A stretch of DNA of 64,000 nt from Bradyrhizobium forestalis (GTDB lineage: Bacteria > Pseudomonadota > Alphaproteobacteria > Rhizobiales > Xanthobacteraceae): positions 62,001 through 126,000 of the forward strand of contig NZ_PGVG01000013.1 in NCBI RefSeq assembly GCF_002795245.1, written 5' to 3'. A program made the position numbers and the translations under genes. Every line of letters starts with the position of its first letter. Within the stretch, counting starts at the first letter, position 1. Below the pieces are notes generated by a model. That model saw only the letters and a program-made list of their open reading frames with translations, did no database searches and was not told the DNA's origin. Shown here piece by piece: positions 44,101 through 53,030 of the stretch.

Positions 44101-44787
44101 TCACGGCACCAGCTTGTAGCCACCGGCTTCCGTGACCAGGATTTCCGGGTTAGCCGCGTCCTTCTCGATCTTCTGGCGAAGGCGATAGATGTGGGTTTCC
44201 AGCGTGTGGGTGGTGACGCCGGAATTATAGCCCCAGACCTCCTGGAGCAGGGTCTCGCGCGACACCGGCATCTGGCCGGCGCGGTAGAGGAAGCGAAGGA
44301 TGGCGGTTTCCTTCTCGGTGAGCCGCACCTTGCGCGCATTGGCCGCGGTCAGCATCTTCGAGCCGGGGCGGAAGGAGTAGGGACCGACCGAGAACACCGC
44401 GTCCTCGCTGGCTTCGTGCTGGCGGAGCTGGGCGCGGATGCGGGCCAGCAGAACAGCGAAGCGGAAGGGCTTTGCCACATAGTCGTTGGCGCCGGATTCC
44501 AGGCCCAGGATCGTGTCGGAATCGGTGTCGTGCCCGGTCAGCATGATGATCGGGGCCTTGAAGCCACCCTTGCGCAAGGAGCGAACCACCTCGCGGCCGT
44601 CGGTGTCGGGCAGGCCGACATCCATCAGAACCAGATCGGGGGAGTTGGCCTTGGCGGCGCTCGCGCCCTTGGCGCCGGTATCGACGGCGGAGGCTTCGAA
44701 TTCTTCGTGTAGCGATAATTGCTCCACCAGCGTGTCGCGCAGATCGGTATCGTCATCCACGATCAGGATCTTGCGGGCGTTGGGCAT
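44101..44787 (-). CDS. OmpR-family response regulator (CenR-like)
   Basis: Two-domain regulator of 228 aa. The receiver has the acidic pair VDDD at 10-13, phosphoacceptor Asp56 in LMDVGLPD and the conserved Lys in YVAKPF near 106. The C-terminal winged helix (about 130-228) contains RLTEKETAILRFLYRAG and WGYNSGVTTHTLETHIYR, its recognition part. These sequences closely resemble CenR, the essential cell-envelope regulator of alphaproteobacteria, but I rely on memory of the family for that. The partner kinase CenK is not encoded here. It is divergent from an L,D-transpeptidase gene, a cell-wall enzyme, which fits an envelope role. Confidence 0.88.
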   Translation of the reverse strand: MPNARKILIVDDDTDLRDTLVEQLSLHEEFEASAVDTGAKGASAAKANSPDLVLMDVGLPDTDGREVVRSLRKGGFKAPIIMLTGHDTDSDTILGLESGANDYVAKPFRFAVLLARIRAQLRQHEASEDAVFSVGPYSFRPGSKMLTAANARKVRLTEKETAILRFLYRAGQMPVSRETLLQEVWGYNSGVTTHTLETHIYRLRQKIEKDAANPEILVTEAGGYKLVP

Positions 44788-44965
44788 GGGAGGTCATCCT
44801 TTTAGGGTCCGGCTCGGCGCGCATCCATGCCGCACCCAGCCGCGAGGGAAAGTTTAGGGTCGCCGTTGTTATTGTTGTTCGTGTTGAAGTAGTGGGCTGT
44901 TACCGATTCACAAGCCAGAAGCACTCTAACGCAGAATAGCAGGGCGTTTTGATGAATGTCCCGTA

Positions 44966-45559
44966 ATGAATCCGACATTGCACGTTCACATGAAAAATAA
45001 AGCAGCTTCAGTTGGTTACGCGAGGAATCAAAGCGCCAGGCCGCTCTCCGCGATCCACGTTAAGCCTGCTGCCGGTAATCGGCGCCGGGGTTGGCTGACG
45101 GCCGGAGCGCTGACCATCCCGGTTGCGCTGGGGCGGGGCGGCATTCTGGCCAACAAGCGCGAGGGCGACGGCGGCACCCCCAGAGGCAGCTTCCGTCCCA
45201 GGCGGTTGTGGTGGCGGGCCGACCGGCACAGCCGCCCACAGACGTTCCTGCCGGCCCGGATGATCACCGGCGTGGACGCCTGGTGCGAGGATCCGCGGGA
45301 CCGCCATTACAACCAGAGCATCCGGCGCGGCGAGGGGCAGGGCGGTGACCGGCTCAAGCGCGCCGACCATCTCTATGACTTCATCATCGAGATCGACCAC
45401 AACACGCGACCACGCATCGCCGGCCGCGGCAGCGCGGTGTTCCTGCACCTCGCCCGCGACAATTTCGGCCCGACCGCGGGCTGCGTCTCCATGACGAAAT
45501 CTGCGATGCTGCAATTGCTGCGGCGCTTGGGACCAAGAACAAGAATCATCATCGGGTGA
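44966..45559 (+). CDS. L,D-transpeptidase (YkuD) family protein
   Basis: Protein of 197 aa with a YkuD catalytic domain. The active site reads FLHLARDNFGPTAGCVSM near residues 157-174, with His and the nucleophilic Cys both present. The domain also has KREGDGGTPRGSF, the conserved early motif. Family members cross-link peptidoglycan or attach proteins to it, but no signal peptide or lipobox is visible, so export is unexplained. The ATG at 44966 is used; 44990 is an alternative. The stop overlaps the GTG of the following hydratase gene. Confidence 0.88.
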   Translation: MNPTLHVHMKNKAASVGYARNQSARPLSAIHVKPAAGNRRRGWLTAGALTIPVALGRGGILANKREGDGGTPRGSFRPRRLWWRADRHSRPQTFLPARMITGVDAWCEDPRDRHYNQSIRRGEGQGGDRLKRADHLYDFIIEIDHNTRPRIAGRGSAVFLHLARDNFGPTAGCVSMTKSAMLQLLRRLGPRTRIIIG

Positions 45560-45564
45560 GAGGC

Positions 45565-46350
45565 ATGCTCGACGAGAATCAGATCGCCGCCGCTTCGCAT
45601 GTGCTGGTCAAGCACTGGCGCGACGGCACCAAGCTGGACGCACTGCAGGCACCGCTGAGGCCGCGGAGTCGCGCCGAGGGCTACGCCATCCAGGCCGCGC
45701 TCGAACGACAATCGAGCGGAACATTGTTCGGATGGAAGATCGCGGCCACGAGCGAGGCCGGGCAGAAACACATCAATGTCGCCGGCCCCATGGCCGGTCG
45801 CATCATGAACGACACGGTGATCGCTGACGGCGGCACCGCGTCGATGAAGGGCAACGAGATGCGCGTCGGCGAACCTGAATTCGCCTTCCGCATGGGACGC
45901 GATCTGCCGCCCCGCGCGACGCCGTACACCGTCGAGGAAGTCCTCGCCGCGGTCGGGACCCTGCATCCCGCGATCGAGATTCCCGATTCGCGCTTTGTCG
46001 ATTTCGCCGGCGCCGGCGAGGCGCAGCTCATCGCCGACAATGCCTGCGCCCATCTGTTCGTGCTCGGCGCGGCGACCTCGGCAGACTGGCGCGCGATCGA
46101 TCTCGTCGAGGAACGGCCGCAGGTCACGCTACGCGGCGAGCGCTACATCGGCCACGGCAAGAACGTGCTCGGCGATCCCCGCATTGCGCTCGCCTGGCTT
46201 GCCAATGAGCTGCGCGGGCTCGGCATCACCTTGCGGGCAGGGGAGGTCGTGACGACAGGCACATGCCATCCGCCACTGGCTATCCAGGCCGGCGATCATT
46301 TGGCGGCGGATTTTGGTGTGCTGGGCAAGGTGTCGGTGGGGTTCGCGTAG
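45565..46350 (+). CDS. 2-keto-4-pentenoate hydratase family protein
   Basis: Protein of about 261 aa of the MhpD-like branch of the fumarylacetoacetase superfamily. Landmarks are GYAIQAALERQ, FGWKIAATSE, the metal-ligand Glu segment VGEPEFAFRMG and HPAIEIPDSRF, and TGTCHPPLAIQAGD near the C-terminus. The founding enzyme hydrates 2-hydroxypenta-2,4-dienoate in aromatic catabolism. No other catabolic genes are near, so this could be a decarboxylase or hydratase of another pathway. The ATG at 45565 is chosen; a GTG at 45556 overlaps the previous stop. Confidence 0.9.
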   Translation: MLDENQIAAASHVLVKHWRDGTKLDALQAPLRPRSRAEGYAIQAALERQSSGTLFGWKIAATSEAGQKHINVAGPMAGRIMNDTVIADGGTASMKGNEMRVGEPEFAFRMGRDLPPRATPYTVEEVLAAVGTLHPAIEIPDSRFVDFAGAGEAQLIADNACAHLFVLGAATSADWRAIDLVEERPQVTLRGERYIGHGKNVLGDPRIALAWLANELRGLGITLRAGEVVTTGTCHPPLAIQAGDHLAADFGVLGKVSVGFA

Positions 46351-46396
46351 GCGCGGCTCGCACGCCGCCGTCATTGCGAGCGCCACGCTTCGCGCG

Positions 46397-46536
46397 CGCG
46401 CCCCGGACGCAGCGCAGCGCTTCTTCAGCGGTGCGCTGCAGAGCCGGGGCCCATTCCGCCGCACTGTACAATCTCGCTCTGGGTCCCGGCTCTGCGCCGC
46501 AACGCTTCGGCGTTGCAGCTTGTCCGGGACACGAGA
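46397..46536. repeat. Extragenic palindrome, family C
   Basis: CCCCGGACGCAGCGCAGCGC at one end and GCTTGTCCGGGACACGAG at the other, with inner GCAGAGCCGGGGCCC and GGGTCCCGGCTCTGCG. The GGGCCC/GGGTCC loop borders are shared with 42451-42569. It lies between the convergent hydratase and yggS genes. Confidence 0.75.
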
Positions 46537-46581
46537 ATGACCGTCGAGGATGCACGTACTCCGTTGCCGGGTATGGCCTTC

Positions 46582-47271
46582 CTACCGGTGCCCGAAGATC
46601 GCGCTCCCCACGCGCACATGGGTGGCACCGAGCATGATCGCGGTCGCAAAATCGGCGCTCATGCCCATCGAGAGATTCTTCAAGCCGTTGCGCGCGGCGA
46701 TCTTGGCGGTCAGCGCGAAGTGCGCCGCCGGCGGTTCGTCGACCGGCGGGATGCACATCAGACCGGAGATCGTCAGACCATAAGTGTCGCGGCAGCTCGC
46801 GAGGAAGGCGTCGGCCTCGCCGGGCGCGATGCCGGCCTTCTGCGGTTCCTCGCCGGTGTTGATCTGGACGAAGAGCTGCGGGTGCTTGTTCTGGGATTCG
46901 ATTTCCTTGGCTAACGCTTGGCAAATGCTCGGGCGGTCGACCGAATGGATGGCGTCGAACAGTGCGACGGCCTCTTTTGCTTTGTTGGATTGCAGCGGCC
47001 CGATCAGATGCAGCGCGATATCGGGGTAAACAGACGTTAACGCCGGCCACTTGGCTTTTGCCTCCTGCACCCGATTCTCGCCGAATACGCGCTGTCCGGC
47101 GGCGATAACCGGGGTAATTGCATCGGCCGCGAAAGTCTTGGACACCGCGATCAGCGTCACGGAGGCGCGATCACGCTGCGCATCCTTGCAGGCGCGTGCA
47201 ATCTCGGCTTCGACCGCGGCAAGTGCGTTTGGTGAATGGCCGGTTACCGGCGCGGTGTTGTCTTTTGTCAT
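46582..47271 (-). CDS. YggS family pyridoxal-phosphate homeostasis protein
   Basis: PLP-binding TIM-barrel protein of 229 aa (YggS/PROSC). The PLP lysine is in LIAVSKTFAAD near residue 45; GENRVQEAKAKWP, HLIGPLQSNKAKEAV and the C-terminal SMGMSADFATAIMLGATHVRVG are family hallmarks. It keeps the free PLP pool in balance and has no known enzymatic activity. ATG at 47271. It is divergent from a GGDEF gene with about 110 bp between. Confidence 0.95.
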   Translation of the reverse strand: MTKDNTAPVTGHSPNALAAVEAEIARACKDAQRDRASVTLIAVSKTFAADAITPVIAAGQRVFGENRVQEAKAKWPALTSVYPDIALHLIGPLQSNKAKEAVALFDAIHSVDRPSICQALAKEIESQNKHPQLFVQINTGEEPQKAGIAPGEADAFLASCRDTYGLTISGLMCIPPVDEPPAAHFALTAKIAARNGLKNLSMGMSADFATAIMLGATHVRVGSAIFGHR

Positions 47272-47380
47272 GACGTCTCTTGGCTGAGATCGTAGCCCGA
47301 GTTAAGTCCAATTTTACCGAGTTCACGAAACAGTTTTTGAACCCTTCGCTTTACCTTGGCCCACGGGGTGGGTAGCGAAG

Positions 47381-49084
47381 ATGGCAAGCGTCAGTCTCAA
47401 CCGCAAACGAGCGAAACTCAAGCAGGTTCTCGGAATCCGGGCGCGGCTTGCGTTGCTCGCGGTGATTCTCGTGACGCCCTTGATGCTCGAGCGCATCCGT
47501 TCGCTCGAAAACACGCGCGTGCGGCAGATCGCGCAAGCTGCGGCCGAATTCACCACGGTGGCAAGGCACAGCGCCGATGCGCAGCGTGAGGTGATCTCGT
47601 CGGTCGAGACCATCCTGAAATCGGAGGCCTTCATCCGCGCTTCCGCCGGCGGCATCAGCAAGAGCTGCGACGTGCTGCGCGCGAGCCTGCCGTCGAGCCT
47701 TCCCTGGATCCGCACGCTTCTGATCGCCGGCCAGGACGGGCGCATCCAATGCGCCACCAACAACATGTATGTCGGCCTCGATCTCAGTGACCGGCCGTAC
47801 TTCCAGCAGGCGCAGGAGACCGGTCGCTTCATACTGAGCGACTTCATCATGTCGCGGCCGGTGCCGTCGCCGACGGTGATGGCGGTCTATCCGGTCTCCG
47901 CCTTCAGCGGGGTACCCGATGCCGTCGTGCTCGCCACCGTCAACCTCGACTGGATGTCGAAGGTCATGAGCAATCTGGGCGGTCGCGCCGGCATCACCGC
48001 GGTGCTGGTCGACAGCGCGGGCACCGTGCTGGCGGCGCCGGCCGATCAGCACAGTGCAGTCGGCCGTCCGCTCGACAACTTGCCCCTGATGTCCGCAATC
48101 GCCGACAAGGCGCTGCGGTCCGACCAGGATGAGGGGTCACTGTCTTTCCTCGCCGCCGACGGCTCCCGCCGTGCGGTCAGCTATATCCGCATCGCCGGCA
48201 CCAATGCTCGCCTGATCGCCAGCATCGACGAAGACAAGGTGTCCGCAGCGGTCAGCCGCGACATCCGCACCGCATATCTGCAGCTCGCTTTCGTCCTCAT
48301 GTTCGTCCTGCTCGGCGCGCTGATCGCCGCCGAGAAGCTGGTGATCAAGCCGATCGAGATGCTCGCCGACATGGCCAAGCGTCTCGGCGAGGGCGACCTG
48401 TCGGCCCGCGCGGCACGCAATCGGCTGCCGGCCGAGTTCGTGCCGCTGGCCCGCGCGTTCAACGCGATGGCTGCGCAGCTGAGCCAGCGCGAGCGCGAGC
48501 TGATCGCAAGCAACGACCGCCTGACGGTGATGGCTTCGATCGACATGCTGTCCGGTCTCGCCAATCGCCGCGGTTTCCAGAGCCGGCTCGACTTCGAATG
48601 GATGCGAGCACAGCAATATGGCAGCGAGCTCGCGCTTCTGATGATCGACGTCGACCATTTCAAGCTGTTCAACGATACCTACGGCCATCTCGAAGGCGAT
48701 TCCTGCCTGACGCGGCTTGGCGAATCGCTGTCCGGCATCGCCGCCGACACGATGGGCTTTGCGGCGCGCTATGGCGGCGAGGAGTTCTGCCTGCTGCTGC
48801 CGAACACGGACGTGAACCGCGCCGTCGAGATCGGCGAGCAGGTGCGCGCGGCTGTGCTGAAGCTGTGCCTGCCGCACATCACCTCCGCCCACATGATCGT
48901 CACGGTCTCGATCGGCGTCGCCGCGACGAAGCCCAACGAAGCCTTGCGTCCCGGCGACCTGATCGAAGCCGCCGACGCCGCGCTCTACGCCGCCAAGCAT
49001 CGTGGCCGCAACAACGTCGTCGAGCACGGCGTGCAGGCGATCGCGACCGGCGCGGCTGAGATGATGATGGTGGCGAGCGCCTAA
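47381..49084 (+). CDS. Membrane diguanylate cyclase with Cache sensor, HAMP and GGDEF domains
   Basis: Protein of 567 aa. A membrane helix (LALLAVILVTPLML, residues 23-36) is followed by a periplasmic double-Cache-like sensor (about 45-300; DLSDRPYFQQAQETG is a typical Cache segment). A second helix (LAFVLMFVLLGALIA) leads to a HAMP domain (VIKPIEMLADMAKRLGEGDL region) and then GGDEF with the active-site motif YGGEEF near residue 464. The RxxD inhibitory site is not present in front of it. Expected to make c-di-GMP in response to a small extracellular ligand. Confidence 0.93.
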   Translation: MASVSLNRKRAKLKQVLGIRARLALLAVILVTPLMLERIRSLENTRVRQIAQAAAEFTTVARHSADAQREVISSVETILKSEAFIRASAGGISKSCDVLRASLPSSLPWIRTLLIAGQDGRIQCATNNMYVGLDLSDRPYFQQAQETGRFILSDFIMSRPVPSPTVMAVYPVSAFSGVPDAVVLATVNLDWMSKVMSNLGGRAGITAVLVDSAGTVLAAPADQHSAVGRPLDNLPLMSAIADKALRSDQDEGSLSFLAADGSRRAVSYIRIAGTNARLIASIDEDKVSAAVSRDIRTAYLQLAFVLMFVLLGALIAAEKLVIKPIEMLADMAKRLGEGDLSARAARNRLPAEFVPLARAFNAMAAQLSQRERELIASNDRLTVMASIDMLSGLANRRGFQSRLDFEWMRAQQYGSELALLMIDVDHFKLFNDTYGHLEGDSCLTRLGESLSGIAADTMGFAARYGGEEFCLLLPNTDVNRAVEIGEQVRAAVLKLCLPHITSAHMIVTVSIGVAATKPNEALRPGDLIEAADAALYAAKHRGRNNVVEHGVQAIATGAAEMMMVASA

Positions 49085-49127
49085 GGCGTGACGAGATCAG
49101 TTTGATTGCTGGAGCGGAGGTGCACTC

Positions 49128-49149
49128 CCTCTCCCGCAAGCGGGAGAGG
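49128..49149. repeat. Single 'ctctcccg' inverted repeat
   Basis: CCTCTCCCGCAAGCGGGAGAGG alone, a perfect 10-bp stem, identical to the right arm of the composite elements at 3141 and 37533. It lies between two convergent GGDEF genes and may end both transcripts. Confidence 0.8.
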
Positions 49150-49167
49150 TGAACGAGCCTGCAGAGC

Positions 49168-50214
49168 CTACCCCGCAGCCCCGGCCCGCTCGAGCTCGAT
49201 CTCCGTCACCACGCGATTGCGTCCGCCGCCCTTGGCGAGATAGAGCGCGCGGTCGCAACGCTCGATCAGATCGGTGATTGCCTCGCCCGTCCGGTACTGC
49301 GCCACACCGATCGACACGCTGATGTTGGGCAGGGTCTCTCCGGTCGAGCGGCGCGTGATCGTGCATTCGGCGATCGCGCGCCTGATGCGTTCGGCGATCT
49401 CGGCGCAAGTGGCGAGATCGGCGTCCGGCATCACCGCGATCAGCTCCTCGCCGCCATAGCGGGCCGGCAGATCCTGCACGCGAACCTTTTCGCGCAGCAC
49501 CTTGGCCATCAGGCGCAACACCTGGTCGCCGACGCCGTGACCGAAATTGTCGTTGAAGGACTTGAAGTGGTCGATGTCGAGCAAGAGCACGCTGAGCGGC
49601 TCGCCCCATTCCGCAGTCGCCTGCGCCTTGCGCAGGAATTCATCGAGCGCCCGCCGGTTCGCCAGGCCCGTCAGCATGTCGGTCCGGGCGCGCTGCTCGG
49701 ACCTCGACAGCGAATCGCGGATCACGTCGAGCTCGCGGGTCTTTTCCGCAAAGCCTGCCTCCAGCCGCGTCGCCTTGGTGGCGGCCCGCGCCAGCTCGTT
49801 CATGAGCTGGGCGACCAGCAGTTTTGGATCGACGCCGGCCCTGCCCTGGTCGGCCACCTGGCTGATGACCTGCATCTGCGAATGATTGTCGGCGATCGCA
49901 GTCGCCAGAAACTCCTTTGCGGCCCCCATGAGCGCCTGCAGCCGCTCGGACGTGTCGACCGCGACGGCACTCACCTGGGGCGCGACATAGGTCTCGAACA
50001 GATCCTGATTGGTACGCGCGTCGAACGGACGATTGTGGTCGATCAGGAGATCGATCGCGTTGCGCAGATCGTCATGGCTGCCGGCGAAATATTGGAACCA
50101 GACGGCGAAATTGGCCGGGGTCGGCGCAATCCGCTGTTCGGCCATGCTCCGCATCGCCCGTCCGGCGATGGACGCGGCATAGTCATAATCGGGATCGTCG
50201 AAGCTGGAATCCAT
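49168..50214 (-). CDS. Soluble diguanylate cyclase (GGEEL variant)
   Basis: Protein of 348 aa without membrane segments. The N-terminal 165 residues are helical, with RIAPTPANFAVWFQYFAG, as in other alphaproteobacterial cyclases of this type, and a coiled coil before the GGDEF domain. The active-site motif is GGEEL rather than GGEEF near residue 253; an inhibitory RVQD motif lies exactly five residues before it, so product inhibition by c-di-GMP is likely. The DIDHFKSFND metal motif is intact, so activity is expected despite the final Leu. Confidence 0.92.
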   Translation of the reverse strand: MDSSFDDPDYDYAASIAGRAMRSMAEQRIAPTPANFAVWFQYFAGSHDDLRNAIDLLIDHNRPFDARTNQDLFETYVAPQVSAVAVDTSERLQALMGAAKEFLATAIADNHSQMQVISQVADQGRAGVDPKLLVAQLMNELARAATKATRLEAGFAEKTRELDVIRDSLSRSEQRARTDMLTGLANRRALDEFLRKAQATAEWGEPLSVLLLDIDHFKSFNDNFGHGVGDQVLRLMAKVLREKVRVQDLPARYGGEELIAVMPDADLATCAEIAERIRRAIAECTITRRSTGETLPNISVSIGVAQYRTGEAITDLIERCDRALYLAKGGGRNRVVTEIELERAGAAG

Positions 50215-50340
50215 CGCGGTCCTGCGGCCCTGTCGGGCCGCAAATTGGCATTGACCCCTTAATCACACCCCAACGGCGGCCTCGGTATTTCTGCGGAGCA
50301 GCCAAAAGGTTCCCGAGCTGCGGCAACCCATTGACCCCTT

Positions 50341-50378
50341 GCGGACTTCTATGGCCTAGTCCGCCGTCTTGAGACGGC
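50341..50378 (+). promoter_or_regulatory. Two inverted repeats in the leuS leader
   Basis: GCGGACT-N10-AGTCCGC (50341-50364) is a perfect 7-bp stem and is followed directly by the 16-bp palindrome GCCGTCTTGAGACGGC (50363-50378). Both lie 28-65 bp upstream of the leuS ATG. Two copies of ATTGACCCCTT (50250-50260, 50330-50340) lie 80 bp apart before them; the second could supply a -35 box. Confidence 0.45.
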
Positions 50379-50405
50379 CGAACCCACGAAAAACCCAACG
50401 ATTCC

Positions 50406-53030
50406 ATGACCTCCGAACGCTATAACGCCCGCGACGCCGAACCGCGCTGGCAACGCCTCTGGGACGAGCAGGCGATCTTCGTCTCCAAGAACGACGATCC
50501 GCGGCCGAAATACTATGTGCTCGAGATGTTCCCCTACCCCTCCGGGCGGATCCATATCGGCCATGTCCGGAATTACACGCTCGGCGACGTGCTGGCCCGC
50601 TTCATGCGCGCCAAGGGATTCAACGTGCTGCATCCGATGGGCTGGGACGCCTTCGGCCTGCCGGCGGAGAACGCCGCGATCGAGCGCAAGGTCGCACCGA
50701 AGGCCTGGACCTACGACAACATCGCCGCGATGAAGAAGCAGCTCCGCTCGATCGGGCTGTCGCTGGACTGGTCCAGAGAGATCGCGACCTGCGATCCCTC
50801 CTATTACAGGCACCAGCAGAAGATGTTCCTGGACTTCCTGCGCGCAGGCCTCGCCGAGCGCGAGCAGCGCAAGGTGAACTGGGACCCCGTCGACATGACC
50901 GTGCTCGCCAACGAGCAGGTGATCGACGGCCGCGGCTGGCGTTCGGGCGCAGTGGTCGAACAACGGGAAATGAGCCAGTGGGTCTTCAAGATCACGAAGT
51001 ACTCGCAGGAGCTGCTGTCGGCGCTCGACGGGCTGGATCGCTGGCCCGACAAGGTGCGGCTGATGCAGCGCAATTGGATCGGCCGCTCCGAAGGCCTCTT
51101 GGTCCGCTTCGCGCTGGATGCGGCGACGACGCCCGCCGGCGAGGGCGAGCTGAAGATCTTCACCACGCGTCCGGACACGCTGTTCGGCGCAAAGTTCATG
51201 GCGATCTCGGCGGATCATCCGCTGGCACAGGCCGCCGCTGCCAGGAACCCGAAACTTGCCGAGTTCATTGCCGAGATCAAGAAGATCGGCACCGCACAGG
51301 AGATCATCGACACCGCGGAGAAGCAGGGATTCGACACCGGCATCCGCGCGGTGCACCCGTTCGACCCGAGCTGGAAGCTGCCGGTCTATGTCGCCAACTT
51401 CGTGCTGATGGAATACGGCACTGGCGCGATCTTCGGCTGCCCGGCGCACGATCAGCGCGACCTCGACTTTGTCAACAAGTACAGTCTCGGCAACACACCG
51501 GTGGTGTGCCCGGAAGGCCAGGATCCCAAGAGCTTCGTCATCACCGACACTGCCTATGACGGTGACGGTCGCATGATCAATTCGCGCTTCCTCGACGGCA
51601 TGACCATCGATCAAGCCAAGGAAGAGGTAGCGAAGCGTCTCGAGACGGAGCTGCGCGGCAATGCGCCGGTCGGCGAGCGGCAGGTCAATTTCCGCCTGCG
51701 CGACTGGGGCATCTCACGCCAGCGCTATTGGGGCTGCCCAATTCCCGTCATTCACTGTCCGAAGTGCGATGTGGTGCCGGTGCCGGATGCCGACCTGCCC
51801 GTGAAGCTGCCTGACGATGCGACCTTCGACAGGCCGGGCAACGCGCTCGATCACCATCCGACCTGGAAGCACGTCACCTGCCCGCAATGCGGCGGGAAGG
51901 CGCAACGCGAAACCGACACCATGGACACCTTCGTGGATTCGTCCTGGTACTTTGCGCGCTTCACCGATCCCTGGAACGAGGCCACGCCGACGACGCCCGC
52001 GGTCGCCAACCGGATGCTGCCGGTCGACCAATATATCGGCGGCGTCGAGCACGCGATCCTGCATCTGCTCTACAGCCGCTTCTTCACCCGCGCCATGAAG
52101 GCGACGGGGCACATTGCGCTGGACGAGCCGTTCGCCGGCATGTTCACGCAGGGCATGGTGGTGCACGAGACCTACCAGAAGGCCGACGGCAGCTATGTGC
52201 AGCCGGCCGAGGTGAAGATCGAGGTCGGCGGCAACGGGCGTCGCGCGACGCTGCTGACGTCAGGCGAGGACATCCAGATCGGCCCGATCGAGAAGATGTC
52301 CAAGTCGAAGAAGAACACGGTCGACCCCGACGACATCATCGAGACCTACGGCGCCGACGTCGCCCGCTGGTTCATGCTGTCGGACTCCCCGCCCGACCGC
52401 GACGTGATCTGGAGCGACGAGCGCGTTCAGGGCGCCTCGCGATTCGTGCAGCGGCTGTGGCGGCTGGGGAACGATTCCGTCGAGCTCGGCAAGGCTGCGC
52501 CGGCAGCCCGGCCGGCCAGCTTCGGCCCGGACGCCACTGCCTTGCGCAAGGCCGCCCACGGCGCGCTGGACAAGGTCACCACCGGGATCGAGCGGCTGCA
52601 CTTCAACGTCTGCCTCGCCCATATCCGCGAGTTCACCAATTCGTTCTCGGAGGTGCTCCAGCGCCCCGGCCAGCCGCCCGCCGATCTCGCCTGGGCGATC
52701 CGCGAAGCCAGCCAGATCCTGGTCCAGCTGTTCTCGCCGATGATGCCGCATCTGGCCGAGGAGTGCTGGCAGGTTCTGGACCAGAAGGGGCTGGTTTCGG
52801 AGGCCAACTGGCCCCAAATCGAACGCGATTTGCTGGTTGAGGACAGCGTGACCCTGGTGGTCCAGGTCAACGGCAAGAAGCGGGGTGAGGTCACAGTTGC
52901 AACAGCGGCCCAGAATCCGGAAATCGAGGCTGCCGTTTTGGCCCTCGATGCGGTAAAGCTGGCCCTGGACGGCAAGCCCGTCCGCAAGGTGATCATCGTT
53001 CCCAAGAGGATCGTGAATGTTGTCGGCTAG
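50406..53030 (+). CDS. leuS: Leucyl-tRNA synthetase
   Basis: Class I aminoacyl-tRNA synthetase of 874 aa that charges tRNA-Leu. The HIGH motif is in PYPSGRIHIGHVRNYT near residues 42-57, the CP1 editing domain spans about 225-425 (with TTRPDTLFGAKF), and KMSKS is in EKMSKSKKNTVDPDD near 630. The C-terminal tRNA-binding region ends with KVIIVPKRIVNVVG. The last 14 bp overlap the start of lptE, giving a tight leuS-lptE-holA operon as in other alphaproteobacteria. Confidence 0.98.
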   Translation: MTSERYNARDAEPRWQRLWDEQAIFVSKNDDPRPKYYVLEMFPYPSGRIHIGHVRNYTLGDVLARFMRAKGFNVLHPMGWDAFGLPAENAAIERKVAPKAWTYDNIAAMKKQLRSIGLSLDWSREIATCDPSYYRHQQKMFLDFLRAGLAEREQRKVNWDPVDMTVLANEQVIDGRGWRSGAVVEQREMSQWVFKITKYSQELLSALDGLDRWPDKVRLMQRNWIGRSEGLLVRFALDAATTPAGEGELKIFTTRPDTLFGAKFMAISADHPLAQAAAARNPKLAEFIAEIKKIGTAQEIIDTAEKQGFDTGIRAVHPFDPSWKLPVYVANFVLMEYGTGAIFGCPAHDQRDLDFVNKYSLGNTPVVCPEGQDPKSFVITDTAYDGDGRMINSRFLDGMTIDQAKEEVAKRLETELRGNAPVGERQVNFRLRDWGISRQRYWGCPIPVIHCPKCDVVPVPDADLPVKLPDDATFDRPGNALDHHPTWKHVTCPQCGGKAQRETDTMDTFVDSSWYFARFTDPWNEATPTTPAVANRMLPVDQYIGGVEHAILHLLYSRFFTRAMKATGHIALDEPFAGMFTQGMVVHETYQKADGSYVQPAEVKIEVGGNGRRATLLTSGEDIQIGPIEKMSKSKKNTVDPDDIIETYGADVARWFMLSDSPPDRDVIWSDERVQGASRFVQRLWRLGNDSVELGKAAPAARPASFGPDATALRKAAHGALDKVTTGIERLHFNVCLAHIREFTNSFSEVLQRPGQPPADLAWAIREASQILVQLFSPMMPHLAEECWQVLDQKGLVSEANWPQIERDLLVEDSVTLVVQVNGKKRGEVTVATAAQNPEIEAAVLALDAVKLALDGKPVRKVIIVPKRIVNVVG

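Noticed and set aside
50341..50378. T-box riboswitch in front of leuS
   Set aside because: No T-box consensus sequence or specifier-loop architecture is recognisable; only two short dyads are present, reported as an unexplained leader.
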